A stretch of DNA of 64,000 bases from Puffinus mauretanicus (lineage: Eukaryota; Chordata; Aves; Procellariiformes; Procellariidae): assembly GCA_023333565.1 (NCBI GenBank), contig JAJKFH010003627.1, forward strand, positions 8,661,501-8,725,500, given 5' to 3'. Below the pieces are notes generated by a model, which was not told the origin of the DNA, ran no database searches, and was given only the letters and a program-made list of their open reading frames with translations. Made by a program: the position numbers and the translations under genes. Numbering within the stretch: position 1 is the stretch's first letter; every line of letters starts with the position of its first letter. Shown one piece after another: positions 45,986-57,965 of this stretch.

Positions 45986-46205
45986 GCAGAGATATTAGTC
46001 CTCATTACTAATTAAAGGAAGCAGGAGTAATTGACGGATGGTGGATGGCGGGGGAGCCAGTGTGATGAACGGCCCCTGTCCCTGTGCCGGGGACGCATGC
46101 TGAGCGCTACCTGTTAGCTACAAATAAACAAACCTGATAAATAATAAATAGTTTGAGAAGAGTGGCCGAGCATTATTTAAATTAATAGGGATTAGAGGGA
46201 GAGGC
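45986..46205. promoter_or_regulatory. Candidate regulatory island
   Basis: Holds GATATTAG, TAATTA at 46009-46014, GGAGTAATTGACGG, AAATAAACAAACC near 46121, GATAAATAATAAATAG, and AAATTAATAGGG. A GC-rich 60-bp insert separates two AT-rich halves. Confidence 0.35.
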
Positions 46206-46810
46206 CTGAAAGAGCATTCCTCTGGATGAGCTATCCCCGGACGGGCAGGGACTCATTTGTTGCAGACTGGAGTAAACAAGGAGATGGGGAGGATTCATCA
46301 CAGCAGGGCCTCCCGGCGCTGTTCAGGCTTGTAACGGCACGGCCATGCTTTTCCTGGCCACCCTTGTGCCGGCGATCCCGATGTCCCTGCTGCCTTGCTG
46401 GTGTCACCGGGCTGTTGCACCTCCAGTGCCGGGCTGGGGCATCGGGTGCAGTGGGGGAGCCAGGGTGCTGCGGCAGAGCAGTGGGGAGCAGATGCTCAGC
46501 TCTGGCTCTGCTGCGGCACGGCTGCTGGCGGGGTCCCACGCCGTGGCAGGGCACCCCACAAGTTTTCCCGGCCAGCTTGGTGGGCACCCGAGCTGTGCGG
46601 CAGCTGCTGCCTGCCTGCGCCCAGGCGCTCACTGCCAGCCGCGGTTTGGTCCCAGCCGGCAAATCCAGCTGCCGGGGGTCTCACCTCACCCCCTGACATT
46701 TGGATAACCCCCTGCCTGCTCAGAGCCAGGAGACTGGGGGTGGCGGAGGGAGGAGGGATGCCAAGGAATGGGGGGTGAGGGGAGGGCGGGCTCTCTGCTC
46801 GCTATCACAT
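46206..46810. other. GC-rich spacer
   Basis: Nothing recognised. Confidence 0.45.
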
Positions 46811-46950
46811 CTACTCCATCTTATCGCCACGGTAATTTGATGATAAAAAATAATCCGAGGCTGGAAAGGAAACATGTGTAGTGGAGTAAAGATTGAATGT
46901 AGGTGGATTGTGCCCTGGGGCGGCGGCTGGGAGATAGAAGGAAATGTCCT
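46811..46950. promoter_or_regulatory. Short candidate island
   Basis: Contains CATCTTATCGCC (GATA core on the other strand), GGTAATTTGATGATAAAAAATAATCC-type sequence, and AAGATTGAATG. GC-rich on both sides. Confidence 0.3.
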
Positions 46951-47215
46951 TCTGTTTGACATACTGCCGAGACACGGCCCCGCGCCCCCCGCCTCGCCGA
47001 GCCCTGCCCGCGGCACGGGGAGCCCGCCGGCCTGTGTGCCGCATGGCGGGCAGGAGGGTGCCTGCTGTGGCCCCCCGCCGCCTCCTGCCCCTCCACCTGC
47101 ACCCCCTGTGCCCCCTGGCACCCCATGGGGTGCTGCCCCCCACCCGGCCGCCCACGGCTCACTCCCAGTGTGCTTCTGATTTTTTTTTTTTTTCCCCTTT
47201 GGTTATGCTTCACAA
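46951..47215. other. CpG-rich, C-rich spacer
   Basis: Very C-rich on the + strand, ending in a T-run at 47180-47192. No gene recognised. Confidence 0.45.
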
Positions 47216-47370
47216 CTCATTTTATCAGCTGTCAGTAGCCAAATGTCTTTTTTAAGGAGTGGGTTATAGCCACTAATGTACTGAATGCTATTGCACTGGC
47301 TGCAGTTAGTGTTCCACGGCTAAATTACTATAATTAATGTTCCACTAGAACTGTTTGTAACAGGCGGCTG
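47216..47370. promoter_or_regulatory. Short candidate island
   Basis: TGTTCCAC occurs twice (47310-47317 and 47338-47345) around an AT-rich core containing AAATTACTATAATTAATG. Non-repetitive otherwise. Confidence 0.32.
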
Positions 47371-47900
47371 CGGGAGCCCCGGGTCTGGGCTTTCACAGCC
47401 ACTGAATTATCTCTCCTCCCCGGAGAAGGAGCCTCTCACAAGGGGAGGGCCGAGGTCAGCACCGGGACAGGCGGCACGAGCTGAGCCAGGCTGTGACAGA
47501 TGGGGGGCCCGAGAGCCGTTCCTGCGGCACAGACCCCCCACGTCCCCCCGTCTCGGCTGCTCTGCCCCGCGGGAGCGCAGCTGGGTGCGCGGTGGGCTGT
47601 GGCAGCGCTCCCGGCTGGGATGTGCCACGGCACTGCCGCATCGCCCACCGGCCCCAGAGCTTCGCTCACTGTCCTCCGCGAATTGCGTTATGAAGATGAA
47701 ATGCAGTGCCTAGAGAAAAGCTCCCCAAAACTCACGAAGGGCGGTCAGCGGAGATGTTTCCCCCGTGCCAGGCATGGCACCTCTGCCCACGGCATGGCCC
47801 GGCGGGGCAGAGCCTGCACCCAAGTAGGGTGCCCGGTCCTCCAGCAAGGCCGGAGGTGCAGGGAAAAAAATTTGCTCCGTGGGCAGGGAGGCGCGCACAC
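47371..47900. other. GC-rich spacer
   Basis: Nothing recognised. Confidence 0.45.
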
Positions 47901-48060
47901 ACCCCTTGTTTCGCTAAATGCATTCGTTCAATACCTGCAACAAACAGATTAGCCGGGGCTTTATCAGGGACAAGAGAAGGGAGAGCAATGTGATAATGGT
48001 TTTCAGCAAATCCTCAGGCTGTCACAGATTAGAGCGGCCGCGGCAGGAGCATTATCAGCC
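47901..48060. promoter_or_regulatory. Short candidate island
   Basis: Contains GCTAAATGCATTC, AACAAACAGATTAGCC, GTGATAATGG, CTGTCACAGATTAGAGC and CATTATCAGCCC within 160 bp of non-repetitive sequence. Confidence 0.3.
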
Positions 48061-49140
48061 CTTTCCTCCTCTCCCCATCGCCTCCCCCTTTGTCTCCTCT
48101 CGCCATCGGATTTCTCCAGCCAATCTATCCCGGCAAGAGCCGGGCAGATACAAGAAGAAGTCGGTTTCCATCTGCTCCGCGATTGGTTTTTCCCAGCAGC
48201 CGATCCGTGTCGCGGCATCGATCCGCGGGCCCCCCCGGCGCTCGTCACCTTGCGTGTCTGGAGAGGAAGGTGGCGGAGGGAAGGGGGGCCGGGGGGGGGA
48301 CGCTTTAAACTTGCCGCGTGCCATTGATCCGCAGGCGGGAGCGTGGCCAGGCCGGCCCCGCCAGGCAGGAGGGGCGCGAGCCGCCTGCCCTCATCAGAGG
48401 AGTTTAAATGGCTGTGACCTTCTTGTTAAAGGAGAGGAATGGCTTTGGAGGGCCTGCAGGAGGAGGGGGCCCGAGCCCCACTCCCTGGGGAGGGTGGCCA
48501 GGAGCTGCCCAGCCCTCACAGTCCCGCCAAGGGGCAGCTTGGTGAGACTGGCACCAGCGCACCAGGAGCCTGCCGGGAGCCCTCCTCTCTCGGAGGGGAC
48601 ACCCACTGCACCCACATCCCCATTTCTGCCCCCCGGCTGTCTGTGCCACACTGCAGTGTGGCCGGGCATGAGCAGGGACACCTGTCCTGGCTCTGCAGCT
48701 TGCCAGAGCCCTGGCAAGAGGTGTTGTCGGGTGGGAGCTGCTGGGTTAACCCGGATGGGTGGGCAGCTTTCTCAGGAGACCTGAAGCTGCAGGGGCTCGC
48801 TTTTTCCTTCTGGAGGTTGGGGACAAGGCTGCCCTTTGTCCTGGTGGCTACAGCCAGGGCCTGCTGAGGGCTGCCTGCAGCCAGCAAGTGGCATCAGGCA
48901 CGGGAGCTTGCTGAGATACCTGGAGATGCTCAGAGGCCATTGCCCGATGGGCAGGGCAGTGGTGCTGTACCGGGCAGAGCCCTGCATCCTTGGGGTCAAG
49001 CTGGAAAGTCCTGGCGTGACCATCTCTGCCGCCTGCCAGTCTCCTGCCAGGGTAGAGCTGTGGCAGCTCTGCCTCATCTCGCCTTCCCTGGCTCACCCGA
49101 GGGACAGTGTGCGGGTGGGTGGGAGGGCAGGAGGGAATAT
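48061..49140. other. GC-rich spacer
   Basis: Includes a G-rich run at 48280-48299. Chance frames only. Confidence 0.45.
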
Positions 49141-49400
49141 AACAAGTAATGGTCCCGAGTGTGGAAACAGTGTTAATAAAGTGTATTTCACTTTTAATTT
49201 TGACATATAATGTAATGATCTTTTTTAAGGCCCTATCATATTATCTGCATGACTAGATTATTGAGTCTTCATCATCTCCAGATAAATTTATGACCAGGAT
49301 GATGCTTGGAATTTATTATCAGTCAATAGAGCTCAATACTGTAACAAGGCGTGTAATAAGATATACATATTTAATGATCCGGAGTAAAACAGCCCCGCTA
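49141..49400. promoter_or_regulatory. Strongly AT-rich candidate island
   Basis: About 260 bp of sustained AT-rich, non-repetitive sequence with GTTAATAAAG, CACTTTTAATTTTGACA, AATGTAATGATC, CTAGATTATTGAG, TTTATTATCAGTCAATAG and ATTTAATGATCC. Bounded by GC-rich sequence on both sides. Confidence 0.4.
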
Positions 49401-50215
49401 ATGGGCAGGATGAGACGGAGGCTGGAGCGTTAATTTCCATCCCCTGCCCCTTTCTGCGGGAGCCTGTGCCGTTCAGACAGGACGCAGCCCCGGCGTCCCG
49501 CGCATCGCCCAGCACAGGCTGGGAGCAGGGACCGGCTCTGGGGGATGCAGGGGAGTGCAGCCCTCGTGCCGCTGCGGCTGTGAGCACGTGCCTGCTGCAC
49601 GTACGCATTAGCGGGGAGGCACGTATGTCAGCCCGTCCCTGCGGGCAATGTGCAGGTCTGTCTCACACATAGCGCACGGGTCTCTCTGACGTGGCTTCAT
49701 AGGTCTGCCTGACGTCCCTGTCTGCACCACGGACGGGCCCGGCATGCGTCTGCCTCGTGTGCGGCTCCCTCTAGCCCGGCACGCTGGGTGAGCGTTGCAC
49801 AAAGCCGCCACGCCAGCAGCCGCCGAGATAGCCAGGAAAGGCTGCCCGGTGCTTTTCATGTTTCAGAGGCAAGCCTGAAATCTTGCCTCTGGGATGGTGC
49901 AGGGCTCTTAGGCTCAACAAGGGGAGCAGAGCTGGAGTGGACGGACGGACTCTGTCCCCACCATGTGAGGATGCCTCTGGCCCAGCAAAGCCCTTGGTGG
50001 GGACACAGTCCCGGGTGAGCTGCGCTGCCAGTGCCATCTGGGCAGGGTCCCCCATGCTCCCACTCACCCGGCCATGTCCCCGGCAGGAGAGCGGGCAGTG
50101 CCGGGGCACTCATGCCACAGACAGCGGGGCAGATCTGTGTGCCGAAGCGCCGCGGCCCCACGTGCAGCCATCCGCAGATGGAGTCGTGTCGAACGGGGGC
50201 CCATCTCCCTCGCCA
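49401..50215. other. GC-rich spacer
   Basis: Nothing recognised. Confidence 0.45.
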
Positions 50216-50740
50216 GGTTATATTTTGAGCTGCCAGCGCTGATTTTTCCAGCCCTTTGGGATGTTATTAAATTAGTTTCCTAGGACTTTTAATAAGCACT
50301 TTTGATGCCTTTGAAGCGTGCGGCTTTGTGGGAAGATTACAGTCCCGCATCCATCTCGCTGGGAGAGAAACAATGGCAGCAGGGCTGGTGTTTGATCTCT
50401 CCTCCAGAAGGCGAGAGAGGGTTTGTGTGAGACAAAGAGGTGAGCTGCTGATTTGGAGCTAATGTTTAAAAATAGGTAGGTCTCCCTCCAAGATAAAGAG
50501 ACCTGCCCTTCTCTGTGTAATCGCCTGCCTCTGCCTCACTGGACCTGCAGAAACACAGCTCGCTTTATTTGAAGGCTTCGAGTGCGGCGCCGCGGTTTGA
50601 TTCTGGGTCCTTTTAAAGCAATAACTAGGCCATCTGACCAAGCTTTAAAGAGCAGGAGAACTTTCCATTAGGACTCGCCACACACTCTCGGCGGCACTGG
50701 AATTGCATCCTTGCCTTTTATTTCCTTTCTCTGACATCTC
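50216..50740. promoter_or_regulatory. Two adjacent candidate islands
   Basis: 50216-50345 contains GTTATTAAATTAG and CTTTTAATAAGCAC. 50440-50740 contains GAGCTAATGTTTAAAAATAG and a less AT-rich, non-repetitive remainder. Evidence is compositional. Confidence 0.3.
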
Positions 50741-51255
50741 GTGTCACTCAACAGGCAGGAGAAACTCGGCTTTATAAACTCTCTCATTTCTCCCTTGAAA
50801 TTTCTCCCTAATTAGGGTCCCAATCCCAGTGGTGGGACTGGGTGTCAGGAGCTGTACGTGGAGCGGAGCCAATGCGCTGCAAAACCCCAGAGCCGTTTGG
50901 CCGCCTGCTGCCCTAAATAAACCCTCTGTCACAGCAGGGCATGGCAGAGGCACGGCAGCCTGCAGAGGAGATACAGGAGGCCAGGACACCTGCGCCGGTG
51001 CTGGGGACCAGCAGGAAGGATTGCTCCCTGCAGCCTGGGGACCTCCCGGCCCCCAGCAGCATCAGTCAGGGGCAGGGAGACAGCATCTCCCACATCTGTC
51101 CCCACAGCTCCCACGCAGCAGAACCAGAGCCACAGTCCCTGCCGTGCCGAGCATCCGCGTGCCCAGCCCCGGCGCTGGCTCTGGCAGGGACCATCGGGTG
51201 AGTTACACACCATGAGCACCCGGCTCTGGCCAGGCACGCCTTCGCCATGGGGAGA
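50741..51255. other. GC-rich spacer
   Basis: Nothing recognised, except a short TCCCTAATTAGGG near 50806 that is close to palindromic. Confidence 0.45.
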
Positions 51256-51430
51256 AAAGGCATAAGGGGAGATGAATTCCCTTTATCTGTAGATAACTAC
51301 TGCTGCCTTTAACAGCCTGGAATAAACTAGCCATAAATATCATGATCATAAGTGCTTACATATAGCAACTTCACACTGAACAGAGGTTTTAACCTTCCCT
51401 GCGGAGGATATCCAGCTCTACATCACTGAC
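51256..51430. promoter_or_regulatory. Candidate island with inverted GATA pair
   Basis: TTATCTGTAGATAA at 51283-51296 is a perfect inverted pair of GATA sites with 2 bp between. It is followed by CATAAATATCATGATCATAAG, a locally palindromic AT-rich stretch. The flanks are GC-rich. Confidence 0.36.
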
Positions 51431-52565
51431 TGTTCCCATCCAGTTGCAAGACAAGCTCTAGGTGAGCTGCTTGGAGCGGCCACACCAGCTACCAGCCGGC
51501 TCTTAGCCCAGTCTAGCCCCAGTGCTTACCCCAGTTTTGGGGAGGGCCTCCCTCCTGCTCTCAGGGCCTGGCTGCTGCTGCCGTGTGTCCTGCTGGAGAG
51601 GCCAGGAAGGAGCCGTCCCACCGCCCGCTGCCTGCCTGCCCTCTGCCCGCTCTAGGGTGTGCGCCGGGAGAAGGGGCGATGGGGCAGCCCCCGGCGCCCT
51701 GCCTGTGGGACAAAACCCCACCACCCTGGCGGGACTGCCTGCTCCCACCAGTGTCCCCCGGGATCCCCAGGGTCCCGCTCCAGTGGCAGTGACGGTACTG
51801 GCTGTGCAGGGAGGGCAAAGGCAGAGCTGTGGTGGTGATGGGACGTGGGCTGGGCAGCATGGCTGCAGCAGCAGCCCATCTCCCACCCGTCCCCTGGACA
51901 TCTCTCTTGCTCTGGTACTGGTTGGGCTGGACGCGCCGGCAGTGCTGCCGCTCGCTTGCCTCCCCTGCCTGCCCTGTCCCCTTCTGGCAGCTGCCCGCCG
52001 GTCTGCCCGGGCTAGGCCAGGAGATGAGGCTGTTGCATGTGCTGAGCCACCCCGAGGGGCTCCCAGCCATCTCCCTCACTGCACTTTGCTCTGGCGTCTC
52101 TGGCTGTGTTCGAGCAGCGCCTGTGGGCAGGGACCCTCCATCCGTGTTGCAGAGAGGGGCAGGCACCAGCCTGGCCATCCCCGGCATCTAGCGCAGCTGG
52201 GAGGAGTAGGTGCCGAGAGCGTCTCTGCCCTGTCCCATCCCCAAGTCCAGCTGGGTCCCCGCAGTCACCCCAGCCCCAGCAGGCAGGAGTCCTGCTGCCC
52301 TCTCCCCCTGCCGCCATCCTTTCCTCCTTCCTCCTCCAAGGAAGCGTCCACGCTGGAGCCTGCAGTTTACAGGGCTCCTGTGGGGACCCACCTCCCTTTC
52401 CCATTCCCACCCACAGAGCCCCAGAGAGACCAACTTCTGAGACACCAACTTCTGCAGGAACTTGTCACCGTCACCTTGTCCCCGGGCCAGGCCAGGGGTC
52501 CCGCACCAGCCCCGGAGCAAGGGGGCAGCTTGCATCCTCCCTGCACCTCGCCAGTGCCCCAGCCC
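51431..52565. other. GC-rich spacer
   Basis: Carries the longest open frame of the window (348 codons, 51522-52568, +). Its product is rich in Pro, Ser, Ala and Gly without a recognisable domain, it overlaps long frames on the other strand, and no splice structure supports it. Treated as chance. Confidence 0.5.
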
Positions 52566-52790
52566 TGACTTTATTTTGCATGGCGACTTTCAGGCGAGCT
52601 GTAAAACATTCGGACGAGTTAAATAATACACAACAGTGTACGGCGTAAATTACAGGAAGCCAGCAGTGGAGCGACATTGTATGCTGAATAAATTAAAGGC
52701 TGCGTGACTTACAGGCGAGATTGATCTCCTGCCGAGCATTTTGTTTAGTGACGTGCTTGTCATAAGGGAGAGCTAATTACTGGCGTGGAG
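52566..52790. promoter_or_regulatory. Candidate regulatory island
   Basis: Contains GAGTTAAATAATACAC, GGCGTAAATTACAGG, TGAATAAATTAAAGG, GTTTAGTGACGTG (a CRE-like TGACGT) and GAGCTAATTACTGG. Non-repetitive, with abrupt edges. Confidence 0.38.
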
Positions 52791-53780
52791 GTGCGCGGCT
52801 CCGACGCTGGGGAGTACGGCACAAACTGGGCTCCCGAATGTCAGCAGGGTCCCCACAATTCCAGGATTTGCTCTTTCCGAGGCCAGCCACGTGCCAGGCC
52901 CCCGTTAGCTGGGTGCCAGCTGGTCCTGGGGGCCATCCAGCTCCGTCACAGCCCAGGGCAAAGGACTGTGCTGCCACGGGGAGCTGCCGGGGTCTGAAAG
53001 TGGTTGCCCCGGCTCGGGGGACACAGCCGGCCGGCAGCTCTGGGGTCTGCCGTGGCGGCAAGCTCACGGGGGGTGGAGGTGCCCCAACCCGAGCCTGTTC
53101 CCAATGGAGCAGAGCCACGCAGGAGCGCATCCTTTGCTCCCGTGGCTGGTTGGAGCCAGCACTGCCTTCCCTGCCCTTGAGCCCTAGCAGCGCTCACAAG
53201 GTGACACAGGGACCCCGCTGGTGCGGGGGGGCCCAGGGCTGGCTGAGCAGCGGAGCTGAGAGCCGCAGGGCCGATCTGGGGGCTGAACAGTACAAAAAGG
53301 CAAATCCTTGCCAGAAATTAGGTAGGGATCTTGTAACAGCAGGATACTGCTATGAGCCACCAAGGGAGCGGGGAGTCTTCCTGAGTTTGGGCTGGATAAT
53401 TTTGCGGAAGATGTGCTTCACCTGCAGGGACACGGGAGTCGGGTGAGAGGCTGGGGTGCAGCTGGGTGCCCGGCTGCCGACTTTAACCGCCAAACTCGGG
53501 GCCAAGTTTGGAGGCTCGTCCTGCTGGGCTCCTCCTGCAGGCAGCAGAGCAGGGACAGCTCCCACGCAGCGTCACCCCTGCCAGGAGGTCTGTCCCCATC
53601 GCCCGCACAGCCGAATAATGCCAAGCTGGAGAGGCCACGGCAGAGGCTGTGCCACGGGGCCGGGAAAGGGGAGACCTCCCTGGGCTCCCGCGAGGGTGCT
53701 GGTGGCTGGAGGCCGTGCTTTGGAGCGGGCTGGCCGGCGGGATGCGCTCCCCTCCGGCTTGGCCGGCTCGGCGGCTGTCT
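52791..53780. other. GC-rich spacer
   Basis: Nothing recognised. Confidence 0.45.
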
Positions 53781-54240
53781 GTCACTCGGCGGGATTATGA
53801 GTAGTGAGCGTAATGCATCGGCGTATGAATAGGGTTGTCTGGCTGATGGTGATGTATCGTTTTTCATTACTGCCTCTCAAGCCCTCCCTGCTCCACGTGT
53901 GGAAATTCTATTTATTCCCTAATTTGTAAAAATTCCCTCCTTATCTGATACCAATCAGGGAGGGGTAATTGGCTCTCCAGGGCTAGCGGCTGGGGTCCTG
54001 ATGAAGAGATATGTGTGTCTGCTCCGGCTGTCCAGGCACCCTGCCCTGCTGCACCAGCGACACGGGCCACAATTAATAATGATTTGCAAATGGCAGACAA
54101 GCAATAACGCAGAAAGATGTCCAGCCAGCCTCCTGCCCGCCCCTTAATTTCCTTCTGTAATATAAATGGCACAGGAACAAAAATCCAGCGCTATAAATTC
54201 TGAAATTAGTTATTCACCGTAATAAATGGTTCCCTTTTTG
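53781..54240. promoter_or_regulatory. Long candidate enhancer island
   Basis: About 460 bp, mostly AT-rich and non-repetitive. It holds GCGTAATGCATCGGCG, TTTTTCATTAC, CTATTTATTCCCTAATTTG, CCTTATCTGATACCAATC, ACAATTAATAATG, the 10-bp palindrome ATTTGCAAAT at 54082-54091, and GAAATTAGTTATTC. A GC-rich patch lies at about 53985-54060. Confidence 0.4.
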
Positions 54241-54310
54241 GTTTGCGTCCCCCCATCCTTCTCCCCTGATCCCCCCCACTCCCTCCTCCCCTCCCGCCCC
54301 CCTCGCCCGC
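54241..54310 (-). other. C-rich tract, G-quadruplex-capable on the minus strand
   Basis: Repeated runs of three or more C with short spacers (54270-54310 especially) lie between two AT-rich islands. On the - strand these are closely spaced G-runs that meet the usual four-run pattern. Folding is inferred. Confidence 0.5.
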
Positions 54311-54420
54311 TACCTACTTCATTTGAGTCCTAATATGCAAATGCTGTAATTTAACGGGATGGTGAAGTTGATTTTCATGTTAACTTAATTACTTTGATTT
54401 ATGAAGGGCTGGGATGCAGA
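54311..54420. promoter_or_regulatory. Candidate island with POU octamer
   Basis: ATGCAAAT at 54335-54342 within TAATATGCAAATGC, followed by GTAATTTAACGGG, GTTAACTTAATTACTTTG and TTTATGAAGG. Only 110 bp long, but very motif-dense. Confidence 0.38.
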
Positions 54421-54529
54421 CACGGCTCCATCCTTACCCACCTCCCACCCTCTGCGGTCCCACCGACCCGCCGCCTCTCTTCCCCTTTCTTCCCTTTTCT
54501 CAGTCCTCCCTTCCTCTTCTTCCCCAAGT

Positions 54530-54990
54530 TTAGTGTTTTATTAGCTGCCTTTAAGTGGACATAAGTCCTCGCGACAATCGCATGATGCGGAGGACAAATT
54601 CCCCGTCCTGCCTTGTTTAATCGTGCCTGGATAATGGATGTATAATTGACTCATTTGAATGCTTTTGCCTACAGGAGTGCAGAGCATTAAATGTTTGATT
54701 GCCTTAATTTCCAAACAGATCATTATCCCCTTCTTACCCGCTCTTAATAAACACTTTATGAGGATTTTTTTGTAAAGGAAAAAAAATCTCCACTCCTCGT
54801 ACTTCTCTGAAGTGATAAACTCTAATTAAGTCTAATATTTAAAAATATGGTAATGGTGACTTGTTTGAATAAGTGGCCTGCATTTCCATAATTTCATTAT
54901 TACGTAAAACACGCTAATTATTTGAAGTGTGCTTATTACTAAAAGAGAAATCTCCTTCTAATAAAGATGAAATTGGCTTTTTTCCCTGTA
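54530..54990. promoter_or_regulatory. Long AT-rich candidate island
   Basis: Sustained AT-rich, mostly non-repetitive block with GTTTAATCGTGCC, GTATAATTGACTC, ATTAAATGTTTGATTGCC, TCTAATTAAGTCTAATATT, ACGCTAATTATTTG and CTTCTAATAAAG. An A-run at 54779-54786 is the only simple sequence. Confidence 0.4.
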
Positions 54991-55820
54991 TTGCCGTGCA
55001 CGCCGCTCCCCTTCCCTCCCGGCCGGTGGGTGGCTGTGGCCGGGAGCGGGGCGATGGCGGCGCTCGCTTTGTTTGCCCGGGGGTGCTGCTGGCCTGCAAG
55101 GATGCTGGATGTGCGGGGACAGTCACAGGCGCTGGAGGACAAACCCAGGGCTCTGTGCACCCTGTGCCACCCTCGGCCCCAGCAATGTTGATGCCCTTTT
55201 GGGTTCGTGGGCTCCGGGAGCTGTTGGGGATGGTGCAAGAGAGCTCAGCCCCAGCTGCCCATCCCCTCCAGCTGGGATCCCCCTGATCTGGGGGTCCCCC
55301 TGCACGGCATCGCCTGTGCCCGGCCATCCGGCAGCCTGCGGGGCTGGCGCGTGTCTCGGCAGCCGGGTGTCTTGTGGTGCTGTGTCCCCAGCCACCCAGA
55401 TCCAGTCACCTTTCTTCCGGTCCCCAGCGCAGGGGACAGGAGGAAGCAGTCCGCCACCCATGGGGCGATGGTGGCCAGCCCGGGCAGGTTCCTGGGGTGG
55501 CAGGTTGAACACCGGCATGGGTCCCCTCCGCTGTGCTCGTCTGCCTGGCTGCTTCCCAGGGACGCCCGGTGGTGTCACCTCTCCGCAGACCTGGGAACGG
55601 CCAGAGATGGGCCCTCCCTGCTCCGGCATCCCTGCTAGGGCGAGCCGGATTGGGAGACTTCACTGACCCCGGTGTGCAGGGGGTGGGACGGGCATCCCGT
55701 CCCCTCGGGACAGGGACAGCAACAGGTGGGGGGGGACGAGTATTAATTGTGTCCAAACCCTCTCTAGGGCCCGTGCGGGCACTCAGTGGTGGGGCAGGCA
55801 GGGGAGGCACTGGGATGAAG
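54991..55820. other. GC-rich spacer
   Basis: Nothing recognised. Confidence 0.45.
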
Positions 55821-55950
55821 TCAATATAAAACTAATTTTCTTTTCTTCGTGAAGAAATGAGGTGTGTGGCAGTAACGTAATTGCAGATAATGAGGTAAGT
55901 TATTCTTAATATTCTGCGCGTCGCTGTCAGCTCCACCTAATATACCTGCC
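55821..55950. promoter_or_regulatory. Short candidate island
   Basis: Includes TTTCTTCGTGAAGAAA (55842-55857, perfect arms with a 2-base loop), CGTAATTGC, and CTTAATATTC. A donor-like GTAAGT at 55895-55900 has no plausible exon before it. Confidence 0.3.
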
Positions 55951-57640
55951 GGCTGTGTGGGGCACGCGGAGCCCCTCGCCCCGTGCGCAGGATTATGAGG
56001 CCATTCATTTGGGAGCAGCCCGGCAGGACCGTCCCCAGTGTCCCCATGGCTCCCTTCAGGCCGGGAACTCTGTGCTCTGCCGTGTCCTTGTCACCGCTGC
56101 GGCCAGGCATCCCAGTGTCTCCACCTCGCCCGGCATGTCATGGTGGGGATGGATGCACACCAGATACAGCTCCCTCCCGGCTCCGGCATGGACAGGGTGA
56201 GTGGCTGTGAGAGCCTGGCTCCGCTGTCACTCCTTGCCCCTGATGGCTGTCCCCTCCTGGGGACTTGCCCGCTCATGGGGAGCAGCACAGCCCACTGGGG
56301 GCACACAGCACCCAGCGCTCCCCTTTGCGATTGCCGGGGACGCCGGCAGCAGTGCCGGGCTGCGTGGGGACTGCACGGCTCCCGCTGGTCACAAGGCCAC
56401 CTGCTGTCACCCGGGGTCGGCAGCGGGGAGACGAAGGGCGGCGGTGGCCGGGCAGCCCTGTTTCCGCTTTGCAGGGAGCTGTTATACAAAGGCAGCAGTG
56501 ATATTATTCATTAACAGGGATCTGCCATTAGAACATTGACAAATGGCCCCTCGTCGCCTGAGCATCAGTTCTTGTACAGCCCATAAAGCATGGGGACAGT
56601 TTAAATATGGACCTGCTCAGCTCGGGCCGGGGGTGATCCGTCTTCCCGGCCGTAGCACAGGTGCGGCGGGGCTGCCTCCAAATGAGCACATTTAGGGGGG
56701 CCCTGCGCTCCCCCAGCCACCCCCAGCCCACCCGGGCGGCTGCCGGGATTGAAAAGCTCACTCCTTGCACCGCAAGTGTCTCGGCCCAGCGCACGGAGGT
56801 CGCGGCAGCACCCGGCCCTCCGAGCCCCCGTGGCGGTGGCGTCCGGGCGGTCTGGTCCCGTGGGGAGGTGGGGGAAATGCCGGCAGAGCGGCGCGCGTGG
56901 GGACACGGCCCCTTCCCTTCTCCCCGGTGCCTGGGGTGGGTGCGGAGGTGATGCTCTCCCCGAGTGAGCATCGCTCCTCCTGGCAGCCTGTTCCCGTGGC
57001 GCGGCTGCATCACGCCCAAGCTGCGGGCCAGCCTCCTGCCGATGAAATCCTTGAGCTCGTCCTGGGTTTGCAGCAGTGCCGCTTTGCAGCGGCTGGAGGG
57101 AGGGCGCACGCCGGGCGGTGACCCCAGCGCCGCGGGCTGAGGGGTCTCTGCCTCCCTGCCAGCAGAGGAGCGCGGTGGGAATGTCTGTCCCCCTCCAAGG
57201 ACAAGGGCAGCCAGCGATGCTGAACGGCGGCAAACTCCAGCCCTAATTAAAAGAAGGCTCCCGCCGCCCCACGCGTGTGCACGTGCCGCTGTCCTTGGCT
57301 GTCACTGCGGTGAGAGCTTGGCGGGACGTGGGTGTCGAGGCAGCGCAGCGTTGCAGCGGGTAATGCTGAAACACCGGGTAGAAGGGTTAAAACCCGACGG
57401 GGCTAAGCCAGCCGGGACGAGGGGAGGTTGGGGTGGCACGTCACCCCACGCGGCGCTGGCAGCCTGGCCTCGGGGCGAGCTCAGCCCCGGCTGTCCTGGG
57501 GCCGCCGCGGGGGCACGCGGGGCGATGCTCGGAAGCGGCACAACAAGGCGAGGGGCAGGCAGGCAGGGCAGAGCCGCCGCTCCGTTTGCAGGAGGCACGA
57601 TAACCCCAGGCTGACCCCTTTCACACACACCGCACAACAC
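55951..57640. other. GC-rich spacer with one small AT patch
   Basis: The patch at 56475-56540 (GTGATATTATTCATTAAC) is the only island-like piece. The rest is GC- and CpG-rich with chance frames. Confidence 0.45.
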
Positions 57641-57965
57641 CCCTAAATCAATTGCATCTTATTATTACAATATCAATATACAATATTCCTACAATAACAC
57701 CATTGATTTTCTACTCAGAGGCTGCACCTAAGTCTGTTTTAAAGAGGAGGGAGTTAATAGTGCCCTCATTAAAAATCTATAGATTACCCCCCACCCCAAA
57801 AAAAGAAAAAGCAGTTTATATTCATTAGGGCTATTGAATATAAAGTAATATGTTTGTGTAGGACATTGGAGTAATGTGATAATCCGTCCGCATATCAGGG
57901 AGAAATCCACTTAGCAACCCTGTCAACTTGACAAGAAAAATGTGCCCATAAAGTCGGGAATACAT
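57641..57965. promoter_or_regulatory. AT-rich candidate island with inverted TGTCAA pair
   Basis: 57655-57790 is very AT-rich (TTATTATTACAATATCAATA and similar). TGTCAACTTGACA at 57921-57933 is a perfect inverted pair of MEIS/TGIF-like halves with a 1-bp spacer. GTTTATATTCATTAGGGC and TAATGTGATAATCCG lie between. GC-rich on both sides. Confidence 0.38.

Noticed and set aside
51522..52568. 348-codon open frame on the + strand
   Set aside because: The product is low-complexity Pro/Ser/Ala/Gly-rich with no recognisable domain. Equally long frames overlap it on the other strand, and GC-rich sequence with few stops explains it.
55881..55900. TTGCAG followed 8 bases later by GTAAGT
   Set aside because: It would define an 8-base exon with no reading-frame logic; inside an AT-rich island.
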